From assembly GCF_030272615.1 (NCBI RefSeq), contig NC_081409.1, forward strand, positions 617,093,755 to 617,157,754: a DNA stretch of 64,000 nucleotides, given 5' to 3'. The notes below the pieces were generated by a model, which was not told the origin of the DNA, ran no database searches, and saw only the letters and a list, made by a program, of their open reading frames with translations. Source of the stretch: Cryptomeria japonica (taxonomy: Eukaryota > Streptophyta > Pinopsida > Cupressales > Cupressaceae). The translations under genes and the position numbers were made by a program. Shown piece by piece: positions 47,050-57,397 of the stretch; the first letter of the stretch is position 1, and each line of letters begins with the position of its first letter.

Positions 47050-47483
47050 TCAATTTGATAAGGATTCCTCCAGATCATTGTGGTACTGGTGCAATAAATA
47101 GTTACCTCCTGCTTCAAAAAGGATTCCTGTAATAGATAGATTTGCACCAGCTTCAAAAATATTCTTTTTCTCAAAGGTTCCTCTTGGGTTAGGCATCATT
47201 TCTCTAATGACTTTCCTCAAGTCGGTCCTTCTAGCTCCTTCAAGTCTTGAGTACATTCAAACATATTGCGAACCTATATGCTGAGTTTAGTTTTCTGGAT
47301 CCTATTATTGGTGAAATAGGTAATATCCAGTTCCATCTCTTTAACAGTCACATTGGATGCTCTCTTTCTTTTCTCAATTTCAGGGTGATAGACAAAAAAT
47401 ATGTTCCCTTTGGCCTTCACTTTGTCATCCCCACTACTACCTCCCTTTGGCATATCTCCTTCACTACCTGCTGAAGATGCCAT
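47050..47483 (-). CDS. Two adjacent unrecognised minus-strand frames
   Basis: The first frame starts MASSAGSEGDMPKGG at 47483, has a Gly/Ser/Lys-rich head and then a charged segment (IFFVYHPEIEKRKRASNV), and stops at 47274. The second, in another frame, covers 47256-47050 (MMPNPRGTFEKKNIFEAGANL). An intron, or a frameshift in one old ORF, could connect them. The start is preceded by a plausible leader (AAATGG context). I do not recognise either sequence. It may be a host gene nested in the hydrolase intron, or the coding part of a decayed element whose LTR start lies at 50744. Confidence 0.3.
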
Positions 47484-47499
47484 TTGAAACAAATACAGC

Positions 47500-49300
47500 T
47501 AGGGTACTGGAGAGTGAATACTTAGAAATAGAGTGGTATGAGTAGAAGAAGGATTGAGACTAATAAACGGATTCCTTGCTTGAAACCTACCACAAACCTT
47601 TCTCAACAGGTGCTAACCTTTCACAATACTTCTCATTCAATGAGCATAATGAATAGGAATCAGGCCGGACGCATCCTTCATAATTTTTTTCTACTCTCCT
47701 AGTCATCAGAATTCCATAAAGCTTCAGAAATTTCATCATATGCAGAAAAGTATGATGCTTGATTTTTTCCTACATTAATTGTTCCAATATCTACATACTG
47801 AGAAAAGGTTAACTGGAGAAAGAGGAGAAAGAGGGAAGCAGAAGTGGCAGGTTGCATATGTGCTGAAGGCAGATATACAGCCCTCTACACCCTTATACAT
47901 TCATTTCTTTCCTTCCAGGAAAAAGTTAATCAGCTTATCATCCTATACAATGATCTTCTTGAAGAAAAATCCAACCAAATAGGTTGAAGGTCCTGAAGAG
48001 CTTAAATCTTTACAAATTTGTGCATGTTCACAACAGGTAAGGGAGAACTGAAGGTCACTTTATTCCACTTCTGAAATCCAAGAAGCTTCTCATGAGTGTT
48101 TCTCTGAGTTTTGGGGCCAGGGGGATTTGGGGGTGTGGTTTTGGGAATGACATTTTTTTGGCTTTTGGGGCCAGTAGGGGCCGGGGCTCAGTGGTGGGTA
48201 GCAATTAAAAATTCTATAAAAAATAATATTTGAAAAAGTCAGTTCAAAAAATAGTAAAAGATGCTAAATTTGTACAAAGTGCTGAAGGTTACATTGACAA
48301 TTTGACAACTAAATGATTCAGTGATCAACAATAAGCATTTGTAGTATAATATTAATATTCAACAAGTTCAAGATATGAAGTACAAATTACACACAAAATA
48401 CAAGGCTAATCTAATTCATTTTTTGCTGTAAATGCCATGGAATACTCCCCATAAATGGAATTGCTAGACTTGTTTAGTTGTGCAATGGGAACCTAACTAA
48501 ACCCTTTGTGTCCAATGTGATCGTCATCAATCTGCATTGGCTCCTTAGGATATATATCCTACCCTATTGCTAGACTCATATGCACACAGTCATAGCCGCA
48601 AGCTTCTTCAGTTTCTTAGAGTTAAGCTTGTTTGTCTTGATAGAGAAAATAGAGCTATATGTAGATTATTTCCTCTTAACAGCAGATAAACTACAAAATT
48701 GTTGTAAGAAATGAATGGTCTCTGTGTGTATCAATGATGGAGACCTATACAAATGCCACCAATTCATTGAGTTCTTCTATGTCAGATGTGAACACTAAAA
48801 AGTTAAAACAGTAAGAAACAAATATCAAAAAGTGAATCCTATCCTATAAAAAGCATGCACCTCAGATTAGAGCAAAAGAAATGCAAATAATAACAAAAAG
48901 CATGAAACCTCTTACAATTTAAACCTTTGATGACCTAGGTGTTGTGCTCCAACTCCAGGTGATGGTTGATTGTTGAATCAGAGTGTGGTTGCCCAATTGT
49001 GTAGCATACCTTATTGCATCCAATCTTTTTCCTTAAAAATGGCTTAAGGATTGCTTGATTTATAGATTTGATGATGATAAATGGAGGGCTGTGACTGATT
49101 TTGGATGGATGGATATGACTGCTAGAGAGAATATCCGAATTTGAATTTGAGAGGGAGAAGGGATTTAATGCTAGTGGTTGGTGGATGGAGGGTTATGAAT
49201 GATTTCATGTAAGATGCCTCCTTACTGACCTCTGATTTTTGTTTTAAACAGTTTGTTTGCAAGCTGTTCATTAATTTGGTTTGTTCTAAGTTTACAGTTG
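47500..49300. other. Unassigned stretch with a G-rich block
   Basis: No gene is supported on either strand. A G-rich block at 48108-48192 (two copies of TTTTGGGGCCAG) stands out from the AT-rich surroundings. The remainder shows no repeat or domain. Confidence 0.4.
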
Positions 49301-50744
49301 CTTGTTTGTTGAGTTTGTAGTTGTTTGGACAAGGTATAGATAGTATTGGCAAACACAGTACAACACAGAATTTATCTATATTGCAACTTCACAACATTCA
49401 TGAACCAAATATATATATAATGTTTATTCAACACCATGATTCTAAAACTGAAACAGTGAATAATGTTCTGATTTCTCAATTAAGAACAACAACAACAAGG
49501 GTCTGCACACCAAATCGCTGCTCTGGAATACAATATTGATCACTGTTTATAACAGCAGCTTCACTCACATAAAACCCTTCCTCTTGGCCACGTACAGCAA
49601 TGCCTACTGCCAGTACGGCCTCCTAGCTCCTGGTACAGCACTCCCAGTGCAGGAACGGCAGTCTGAAGTCTTCTACAGCCTTGTGCGACTCAGTTCTTAT
49701 GCACTTTGGACAGCTTCAGCACCACATTAATAACACCATTCACCATTCGCTGCTCAAGGTTTGTTATTGTTTACTGGGCACATTTCCAGCATTCACAAGT
49801 CCTTGTCTCTCACACTTAGAAGACAATCATTTTATCAATGATTGATAATGCTCAAATAGAAGTCAACTATCAGAATACTGCTTACAAATAATGTAGAAGG
49901 AGATGCAATAGAATGAATCTGCACACCCAAATGTTCACAGCTGAACATAAATGATCCACTCAGAAAATCAGATACAAGGTCCCAGCAGAAGACCATTCAA
50001 AGAATATCGATCACCATCTTATAATGACCCATGGCACACGAATAAATAATATGCTTCAAACCCGTTAACTCCTCAAGAAGAAGGTGGAAGATAAATAAAA
50101 AAGAACAGTGTTAGTTACACACTGACACACACAATGAGTTGGTGAACTTAAATAAAGGAACCGAATTCCAGAAAATACAAGTCGGTGGCAGCTATAAAGA
50201 ATACAAACCAAGAAGAAGGAATGGAACCATCTCCAGCTGTAGAAGAAGGAACTCAAATAGGAGGAGCACGGCAGCATGATATCTACTGAAGTTATAATCT
50301 TTAACAAATCTCAGCTGATAGTTTCACAGCCTCAAAATTGCTTAACCTATGAGAGTTTCTGTTCCCAAAGGCTAAAAAATGGCAGAAACCCAAACTGGTT
50401 CCTTCTCCATACAAGAACTCCAAATCAAATATAAAATCCTGGATGATTAGAAGCTTAACTTGACCTCCTTTTATACTTTTTCTCCAACCTTTCAAGAAGC
50501 TTCTAGAAATAATATTATTTTAACTTAAGTGACTTTTATGATATTATATTAACTTAAGTCACTTTATTAAATTAATTAAATATAAAGTCACTTTTTTTAA
50601 TTTTTATTTATTTGATAACTTTATAAATAATTAACTTAATACTTTTAATTAAAATAATCAATTAAGCTATCCTTTAAGAAATATCATTAATTGGGACAAC
50701 TTAATTAATTAAATTATTCAGCCTCAAAAAATGGGGACATTACA
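49300..50744 (-). other. LTR-like sequence, start at 50744
   Basis: On the minus strand it starts TGTAATGTCCCCATTTTTT. A good TATA box follows (50464-50477, AGTATAAAAGGAGG), then more than a kilobase of leader-like sequence with no gene. These are features of an LTR promoter. No partner copy, primer site or polypurine tract could be matched and the left end is undefined. Confidence 0.4.
50464..50477 (-). promoter_or_regulatory. TATA box in LTR-like sequence
   Basis: The minus strand reads AGTATAAAAGGAGG, about 270 bases inside the LTR-like start at 50744. Confidence 0.45.
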
Positions 50745-51354
50745 CCGATCCCTTAAATGTCTTGGTTAGCCCACAAGATCATCTAAGAATAGTCTAACGT
50801 CAAATCATAGGTTAATTGGCTAGAAAGGGGACATAACATTTGATTAGAATGGTTGGGATTATAAATTATTTCGAATTTGGGTCAAATGTGGTTGGAGATG
50901 AATGGCTAGGATTAGTTTTGTTGATGTGATGGTTAGGATTGAATGTTGACTTTATTTCGAAATGATGATTTGTATTTCTTTTAATTTTAAATTGTGAATG
51001 TGACACGATTGTCCCATTGATGGGGGATTAGAATAGGTTTGGGGATCTATGCTAATTAATCACATAATTAGATTATTTATTCAATTAGGCAAAATGGATG
51101 TAGGATGTTAGTTTAATTAAATAAATATGATTTATTTAATTAATATGCTTAGTTTAATTAAATAAATATGATTTATTTAATTAATATGTGGTGAGAGAGA
51201 GAATATTAGAGGATTGTCCTAGTTAATTAAATAAATAATATATTTAATTAATTATTGTTGAGACGATGTGAGTGTGGTCATGATGGGGTCTAGAATGGTG
51301 TCAAAAGTGGTGAAAGTGATGTTGTTAGGATGTGGTTGATTTTAGGTGTCTACA
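50745..51354 (-). repeat. Partial LTR with tandem palindromes
   Basis: On the minus strand it starts TGTAGACACCTAAAATC at 51354, the same kind of start as the LTR of element C, and is cut at 50744 by the next LTR-like sequence. It contains two tandem 41 bp units, each with a perfect 14 bp inverted repeat (51113-51143 and 51154-51184). Confidence 0.5.
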
Positions 51355-51512
51355 CTAAAGTTCTTTATCTTTTTGTGCTAGACTTATGTAACTCTGAGTT
51401 TTACTAATTTTGTCTACAGTGTTTGATGTATGTTGCTTTCTTTGCATTTGACATCTTCTCAATGTTCTTCATGAAACCTCTCTTCATCGCCTCCTCATCT
51501 ATGAGAGAATTC

Positions 51513-52347
51513 TGTAATGTCCCTATTTTTTAGGTTCTCTAGCAGTTCTTTTGTCACTTCTTTCTGGGTTTGTGTCAACTTGTTGAAAGGAGTAATTTGA
51601 TGTTACCCATGAGCTTAGATGGTTTAGAGGAGTCTGTTAAGTTTTCTGATCAGATTAGGTAACACAATAATGCACAGATATTACCCTGGGAAAACCTCCC
51701 TCTTAAAGGTGAAAAACCCAGCAATTAAATATGACTTTAATATTTCAAATGTGTGAAGAGATTTTACAAAGGATTTGGCTTCACTCTTGAAGCTATATAT
51801 ATTAATAATATAATATGTGAAATATCTGATCTACAATAAGGAATAGGTATTCCTTTGTTGATCCTCAACCTGTTGCAGATTGTCTTCTTCAATCATACAC
51901 TATCAACGAACTATTATATATGTCTTCAATCTGCTATGCAATCTCCATGAGGTGTATGCCGAGTGATATACAATTTCCACGAACTATCTGCTATGAATAA
52001 TCTAATAATCACCGACTATCTGCTTTCTATACATTGGATAAGAATACAAACCTTCATAAATATACCCGATTGAGAGAGTTTTCAACCATCGCAACTCTTC
52101 AAATGTTGGTTTCCAATCACACGTTTTGCATTTGTTAAGTTTAATTACACATCGGTTTATTAATCACGACTCCTGAGGTTGACAGGATTTATGTGACTCT
52201 ATATATTTAATGAATATGCAAATCGTGTTTTACTTTAATCATTTTATATTCAACTATTTAATTTGTCTAAAGCCGATAGGCCAATTAGGCCAATTAGTTA
52301 TGTCGTTTAGTTAAGAAGGATATCGATCGAAGCTATTTCATCAACAC
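51513..52347 (-). repeat. 3' LTR of copia element J
   Basis: 835 bp with TG...CA ends: the minus strand starts TGTTGATGAAATAGC at 52347 directly after a polypurine tract and ends CATTACA at 51513. A block with GGGAAAACCTCCCTC and GTGAAAAACCC resembles the aligned part of the LTR of B. The 5' LTR of J lies outside the window. Confidence 0.75.
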
Positions 52348-52362
52348 TCCCTCTTAGCTTAG
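52348..52362 (-). promoter_or_regulatory. Polypurine tract of element J
   Basis: The minus strand reads TAAGCTAAGAGGGAG directly before the LTR start, a standard plant copia form. Confidence 0.75.
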
Positions 52363-52521
52363 GGATGAATCCTTCTTGATGACTGAGTCACATAGTCACA
52401 TTCATCATGGCTACTCTCAGAAAGTAAGTATGCACAAGTGCAGGACCATGACATCCACCATACCTACTCGCAGAGTGTGGATCCACCATGCCTAGTCGCA
52501 GAGAGTGGAACAAGGGCTGGA

Positions 52522-52780
52522 ACCTCAAACTTCTCTCATAGAGAAGAATGCACAACAAGGGTTGATACCTCAAACTTCTCTCACAAAGAAGAATGCACGA
52601 CAAGGGCTGATACCTCAAACTTCTCTCACAGAGAAAAATGCACGACAAGGGCTGATACCTCAAACTTCTCTCACAAAGAAGAATGCATGACAAGGGCTAT
52701 TACCTCAAACTTCTCTCACAGAGAAGAATGCATGACAAGGGCTTGCACCTCAAACTTCTCTCACAGAGAAGAATGCATAA
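52522..52780. repeat. 45 bp tandem array with hairpins in element J
   Basis: About 5.8 units of 45 bp, each starting ACCTCAAACTTCTCTC. The unit contains the inverted repeat CTTCTCT-CAC-AGAGAAG (7 bp arms), perfect in most copies and broken in those with AAAGAAG. It lies between pol and the polypurine tract of J. Confidence 0.85.
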
Positions 52781-52940
52781 TAATACATATTAGGTAATTA
52801 CTGATGTTGAGACTCCCTCTCAACAAGAGCTTCATTTTCCACGCACCTCAAACTTCTCTCACAGAGAAGAATGCATAATAATACATATCAGGTAATTACT
52901 GATGTTGAGACTCCCTCTCAACAAGAGATTCATTTTCCAC
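52760..52940. repeat. ~95 bp tandem duplication at the pol end of J
   Basis: The block from AATGCATAATAATACATAT through GTTGAGACTCCCTCTCAACAAGAG to TTCATTTTCCAC occurs twice in a row, the second copy overlapping the pol stop. Both copies have a CTTCTCT-type hairpin at the left. Confidence 0.75.
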
Positions 52941-53588
52941 AATTCCAAGCTTGTCTCGAAAATGCACAAATTTCACTTTCGCAAGAGGCTTGGTGAAAAT
53001 GTCAGTTGTTTGTTCCTCAATACAAATGTATCTCAACTGAACAACATTCCTTTGTACCATATCTCTGATATAGTGGTACTGAATCTCTACATGTTTCGTT
53101 CTGTCATGAAATACTGGATTGACTGAAAGCTTTACACAGCTTTGGTTATCACAATGTATGATGGTAGGCTCCAATGATTGACCAAACATTCCTGCAAGGA
53201 GATTACGAAGCCACACTGCTTCGCGAGTTGCTACACATGCTGCAATGTATTCTGCCTCTGCAGTGCTTGGAGCTACTGAAGATTGCTTCCTGCTACACCA
53301 GGAAATCATAGCAAATCCCAAACTAAAGCAACAACCAGAAGTGCTCTTCCGATCAGTAACACTCCCTGCCCAATCAAAATCAGAATATCCTTCAAGAATC
53401 AGGTCCATACTGGAAGAGTATTTCAAGCCATATCCAACTATGCCACACAAGTATCTCAAGATATGCTTGACTGCAACTAGATGTATCTGTCTAGGTTCAC
53501 TCATGAACTCACTAAGTGCACTCACCGCATAACAAATATTTGGTCTAGTGTTAACTAAATACATCAGGGACCCAATTAATTGCCTGTA
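52896..53588 (-). pseudogene. Copia element J: RT C-terminus and RNase H
   Basis: From 53588 down, the minus strand is open for ~230 codons: YRQLIGSLMYLVNTRPNICYAV (end of copia RT), then RNase H with all four acidic positions in place (SDFDWAG, STAEAEYIAA, HCDNQSC, and the histidine/aspartate region near HVEIQYHYIRD), ending TDIFTKPLAKVKFVHFRDKLG. The frame itself is intact but is separated from its upstream part (63756-64000) by the 10.2 kb element I. RNase H removes the RNA template during reverse transcription. Confidence 0.9.
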
Positions 53589-53593
53589 CATAG
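53589..53593. repeat. Target-site duplication of element I (left)
   Basis: CATAG, identical to 63751-63755. Confidence 0.95.
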
Positions 53594-53870
53594 TGTTTAC
53601 CTCACTGGGTAAACAGGAAGAATACAGAAACTGAACAGCAATGCACAATGCAATTACAAAGGAAGTACCAGAATAAGCTTTCCATTAATGTCAAAAGATG
53701 TTCATATTATAATCTGTCGTCAATATTACATCCCCTCCAACACCCGGAGGTGGTACAATATATGATAGCCGAAGGGGTGCGACACAACTGTCGCGACTCC
53801 AACTACCTACCCGTCGGCTAACTGACTATCAATAATCAACATTACTAAACATACATATTTTCCGATAACA
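53594..53870 (-). repeat. 3' LTR of element I
   Basis: 277 bp, TG...CA, six differences from 63474-63750. Confidence 0.95.
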
Positions 53871-53890
53871 TCATCCCCCCCAAAAAAGAA
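53871..53890 (-). promoter_or_regulatory. Polypurine tract of element I
   Basis: The minus strand reads TTCTTTTTTGGGGGGGATGA directly before the LTR start TGTTATCGG; the G-run is the likely primer core. Confidence 0.65.
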
Positions 53891-53960
53891 GAAGTCTCCG
53901 ACGACTAACAACAAAATGGAGACAATGCATATATACACCCAAACAAAGTCAAGGAGGGTG

Positions 53961-56513
53961 CTAAGGAAGCGTCCTTGAAGTCGAAGGCTGGGATGCTGGT
54001 GTCTGGGCCGCCAGGCGGGCGCGGAGGTCATAAACCTGCTGAGTGCGTGCTGCCACATCCCGCTCCGCCACCAACACCTTCTCTAAAGCCGTCTTCACCA
54101 TATGCGCAGCTTCCAGCAACTCCTTCTCCTTGGTATCCGCGGACTCTGTCATACCGACCAACTGAGTCTGCAACAAACCCCGCTCTGCAGTAACAGCATC
54201 CAACTCCTGTTGCACAAGGCTCCGCGCACTCTGCTCCTCCAACAGGCGGATGTCAACCGCAACCTTCTCTGCACGGGGTGTCTCAAGCTGTGCTAACAAC
54301 TGCGTCCTCTCGGCTGCCCACGAAGCCTGCTGTCTGGCGAGATCTCTCTCTATTTCTACACGAGCAGCCTCGCGGACCGCGGACTCATGCTGCGTCTGCC
54401 GCAGTGCATAGTAGGCATCCCTGTAAACCTGCTCAATCTGTCGGACGAGAGTAGTCACCCTACTCTCCACGACGGGCTGAGGCACACTCCAAGCCTCGAG
54501 CATTGCATCTGTCTGAATAGTTGGCCACCCTTGTGACTCAAAGCATGTAGAAAAAGCTGTAGAACAACCTACCCGCATAAACTGGAGGACCTGCTCTAAT
54601 TCCTCCACAACCTGCTGCAAAGCTCGCGTCTGAGCCGATGCCACCACTCGCCGACCCCTCGTCACCATATCTGCTAAGTAAGCCTCAATGTCCTCCCCAT
54701 CCTGCCCCGAAGGCTGGGACCCCGATATAGGTGCAGGGGGCTCGAGTGGGACCAAAACTGCTGCATCCTGCTGGCACAAAGGTGTCTCCTCTACCCCTGC
54801 CTGCTCCTGGATAGCAGGGACGACTTCTCCTATCTCATGCCCTACTGCTGGTACCTGTGTCTCACCCGATGAATCCTCCAAGTCTACCACCTCCGTCAGA
54901 GGCTCTCGCCGAGGTGAGAATACAGCAGCTCCCATTGGTGGCATCACCGTCATCTGAAATCGCCGTGTCAGCCAACTCCCCATAGCCACCACCGATGGAT
55001 CTGTACTCAACACCTCCGGGCCTCTCTCCACCTCTAAAGTGTGTCTATCCAGGGGCTCCTCCAACAAAGAGGCAGACACAGTCACTACTGCCTCGGATCC
55101 CACAACGTCCAACCGCACCTGAGGCTCTGCGTGGACCACCTCCCTGTGCTCCTCCTCTGCCACTACTTGCTGCGGTGATCCACACGACTCCGCCATGCCT
55201 TCTGTACGTGCCTCTATGGCCGGAGGCGGTCCCGCGGGTGGCGCACTAGCCTGCGGAGGTGGTACAATGGAAGGTGATGCCACCTGCTACATGGGCCCAA
55301 GTGCAACGGGCGTGCGGCCCTCCCCAAAAGCTAGAATCGACGTGCCTCCCACTCCCGCGGATGACCTCACAAGTGTGCCAAGTGGTAGTGAGGGTGGCGC
55401 AAACAAGACTCGCTCCCCCGCAGGCTCCATCCTCCCCTCTTCTGTCGCCCTACTGCTACTATCCTCCTCTGAATCCTCTTCCTCTGAAGCCTCTTCGCTG
55501 CTGGAAGTCTCTCTTCCACTATTAGGTTCTGCCGAGGGGGTCTCTACTATCCTTTTCCGTTTCACGGAAGAATGGCCAATGTCAAGGTGTCTCCAATGCA
55601 TGATAGGAGGCTCACCTACAGTCAATGGTCTCTGCGGCTGTATCTCCAATTCTGCCTCCGGTACTACTTCTCGCGTGGCCTCCAGAAACAATCTGATGGC
55701 ATAGTGGGGCATGTAGAACGTGCGATGCTCCATCCTCAAGAACTCGCACATCCGCTCTGATAACAATGTAGCCCAATCATACACAACGCCATTCAGAAGT
55801 TCATTCATCAATATGATCTGCGGTAGAGCGATATCCGATGCCCTACCAGACCCTGTCAACCTGCTCTTGAGGACGTCCATTATGCACCGCCAATGGCCCT
55901 CGGCAACAAAAGACCTACGCATCCCACGGCTCTTCGTGGCATCAACAATGCTCTCCAATTCTGCTGTGGTCAAGTCTCGGGATACTCGTTTAATCCAATA
56001 TTCTTTTTCCTCCCGCGTCATCTTCTTAGCTTTCAATTCCACTTTCTTTCCATGTACTCCTGGAATGCCAAACACTTTCGTGAAATCTGCCGGTTTGAAG
56101 GATATCGTGAGATCCTTCCCAAGGTCCTCAAAAGTACTCGTCCGTGAATGGCTATCAAAGGTATCAACCATGAACCGTAATGCTCCCTCATACTCACGGA
56201 TAGCAAACACAGGCATTCGGATGGCCCACTCCACTCCTACTTTCCGAAGGCTCTTCTTCACCAAATCATCATCTGGTGTATCCTGCCACCACCTCCTGCA
56301 TTCGGACCCATTCAATCCCTCAAAGGTGATATTCTGCGGAGTCAATGCGTTCTTCCCTCGTGCGGCATGCTGCTGTGGTGTCTTTCTCTTCTGCCTGGCG
56401 TGCATTGTGTTACCGGCTATGCGAACACCCGAAGGAAGAACTCGCGTATCCTTATTCCTATGGCTGCTATCCTGCAACTGTTTTTTCCAATTTCTTTTAC
56501 CTGCCGACTCCAT
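53961..56513 (-). pseudogene. Element I ORF3: unknown 851-codon protein with coiled coil, one TAG
   Basis: Starts MESAGKRNWKKQ at 56513 and runs in one frame to 53961 with a single in-frame TAG at 55287-55289. The N-terminal ~50 residues are basic. Residues ~60-300 form a helical globular part (FEGLNGSECRRWW, ADFTKVFGIPGVHGKK, VVYDWATLLSERMCEFL, FYMPHYAIRLFLEATREV) that recalls the extra, transposon-associated ORFs found after pol in some plant Ty3 elements. Then come an acidic Ser/Glu run (SSSEEASEEEDSEEDSSS), a Pro/Glu/Val-rich region and a long C-terminal coiled coil (~residues 690-840). No transmembrane segment or signal peptide is visible, so an envelope is unlikely. Function unknown. 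Its position downstream of integrase is where envelope-like ORFs sit in some plant elements. Confidence 0.65.
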
Positions 56514-56820
56514 TAACTTCTTCCTGATACTTACTTCTTGGTTTTGCCGATGCGAAAAACCCCTTCAGTACAGGCCTAATTACCTCCTGGCAGCTGGGAC
56601 CGTGCGGTGGCAGTGAGTGTAACTACCTCCCGCGGCAAGACTTGAATTCCTTCACGACTCAAGCTGCCAACCAATACACTCCCGGCCAATGGTATACAAC
56701 CATGCAGCTACTGCAATTGCTCGCGCCCACAAATAGGTCAACCGTGCTCGGTAATAATCCACGTCTTCCATTCCGAGGGTTCCATGGCGCTCTTTTCTGG
56801 GGTTTCTTCCCCTGTTTTAG
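56514..56820. other. Spacer between ORF3 and captured carrier fragment, intron-like
   Basis: Read on the plus strand it ends CCCCTGTTTTAG immediately before the carrier codons, a good intron 3' end with a polypyrimidine tract. It may be captured intron sequence from the carrier gene. No other coding is recognised. Confidence 0.4.
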
Positions 56821-57204
56821 AAGATCGCGACGGGTTTGCTCGCCGGTGGCATTGGGGCCGCTGTGGGAAACCCTGCGGATGTGGTGATGGTGAGAATGCA
56901 GGCGGACGTACGGCTGCCTTTGGAGCAGAGGCAGAATTACAAAAGTGTTGCTGATGCGGTGGCGCAAATGGTTAGGCAGGAGGGTGTCACTTCGCTCTGG
57001 ACTGGTTCGGCTTTGACGGTGCAGAGGGCTATGATTGTGACGGCTTCGCAGTTGGCTTCTTATGACCAGTTCAAGGAGAGCATTCTTTCGCATCGTTTAA
57101 TGGCAGACGGAATCGGTACTCATGTGACTGCAAGTTTTGGGGCCGGATTTGTGGCCGCTGTGGCTTCGAATCCTGTGGATGTCATCAAGACGCGAATCAT
57201 GAAC
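56821..57204 (+). pseudogene. Captured mitochondrial carrier (dicarboxylate/uncoupling-type) gene fragment
   Basis: 128 plus-strand codons with no stop, from KIATGLLAGGIGAAVGNPAD to ASNPVDVIKTRIMN. They match the second repeat and the start of the third repeat of plant mitochondrial dicarboxylate carriers (the UCP4-6/DIC group). Two carrier signatures are visible, NPADVVMVRMQ and NPVDVIKTR, plus conserved LASYDQFKE and GTHVTASF. The family exchanges metabolites across the inner mitochondrial membrane using three such repeats in ~300 residues; the first repeat and most of the third are absent, so this piece cannot make a carrier. It lies antisense to the retroelement genes. The 3' side breaks off exactly after RIMN into unrelated sequence. 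Confidence 0.9.
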
Positions 57205-57275
57205 TGTGCTCTTATGATGTTTGCACGGTGTTTTCTTTTTATCTCCTCGCGCTGTCCGGTGGGGGTTGTAGGTGG

Positions 57276-57305
57276 TGCGGTGGACACCGCACGGTGGTTC
57301 CACCG
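57276..57305. repeat. Two adjacent perfect GC hairpins
   Basis: TGCGGTG-GA-CACCGCA (57276-57291) is followed directly by CGGTGG-TT-CCACCG (57292-57305), with further GGTGG/CCACC pairing just outside. It lies 70 bases beyond the captured carrier fragment. It could be an intrinsic structure or a terminator-like fold in RNA; the function is unknown. Confidence 0.65.
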
Positions 57306-57337
57306 CGTGGTGGTCACCGCACGGCAGACCCAAATTT

Positions 57338-57356
57338 AATTTTTTTTTTTTTTTAA

Positions 57357-57387
<31 letters not shown>

Positions 57388-57397
57388 TTATTTTTTT
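57338..57397. repeat. T-run and AT microsatellite
   Basis: A run of T, then about ten TA units, then another T-run, directly after the integrase stop of element I. Consistent with the edge of an insertion or with slippage. Confidence 0.85.

Noticed and set aside
52522-52780. CRISPR-like array
   Set aside because: Units are contiguous with no unique spacers, the hairpin is within the unit, and the context is a plant retroelement.
52438-52797. Periodic plus- and minus-strand frames that looked like a repeat protein
   Set aside because: Artefact of the 45 bp tandem array of element J.
53961-56513. Envelope protein for ORF3 of element I
   Set aside because: No signal peptide, no transmembrane segment and no furin-like site; the end is a coiled coil.
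56659-57093. 144-codon minus-strand frame rich in Arg and His
   Set aside because: Shadow of the captured carrier codons on the plus strand; no independent support.
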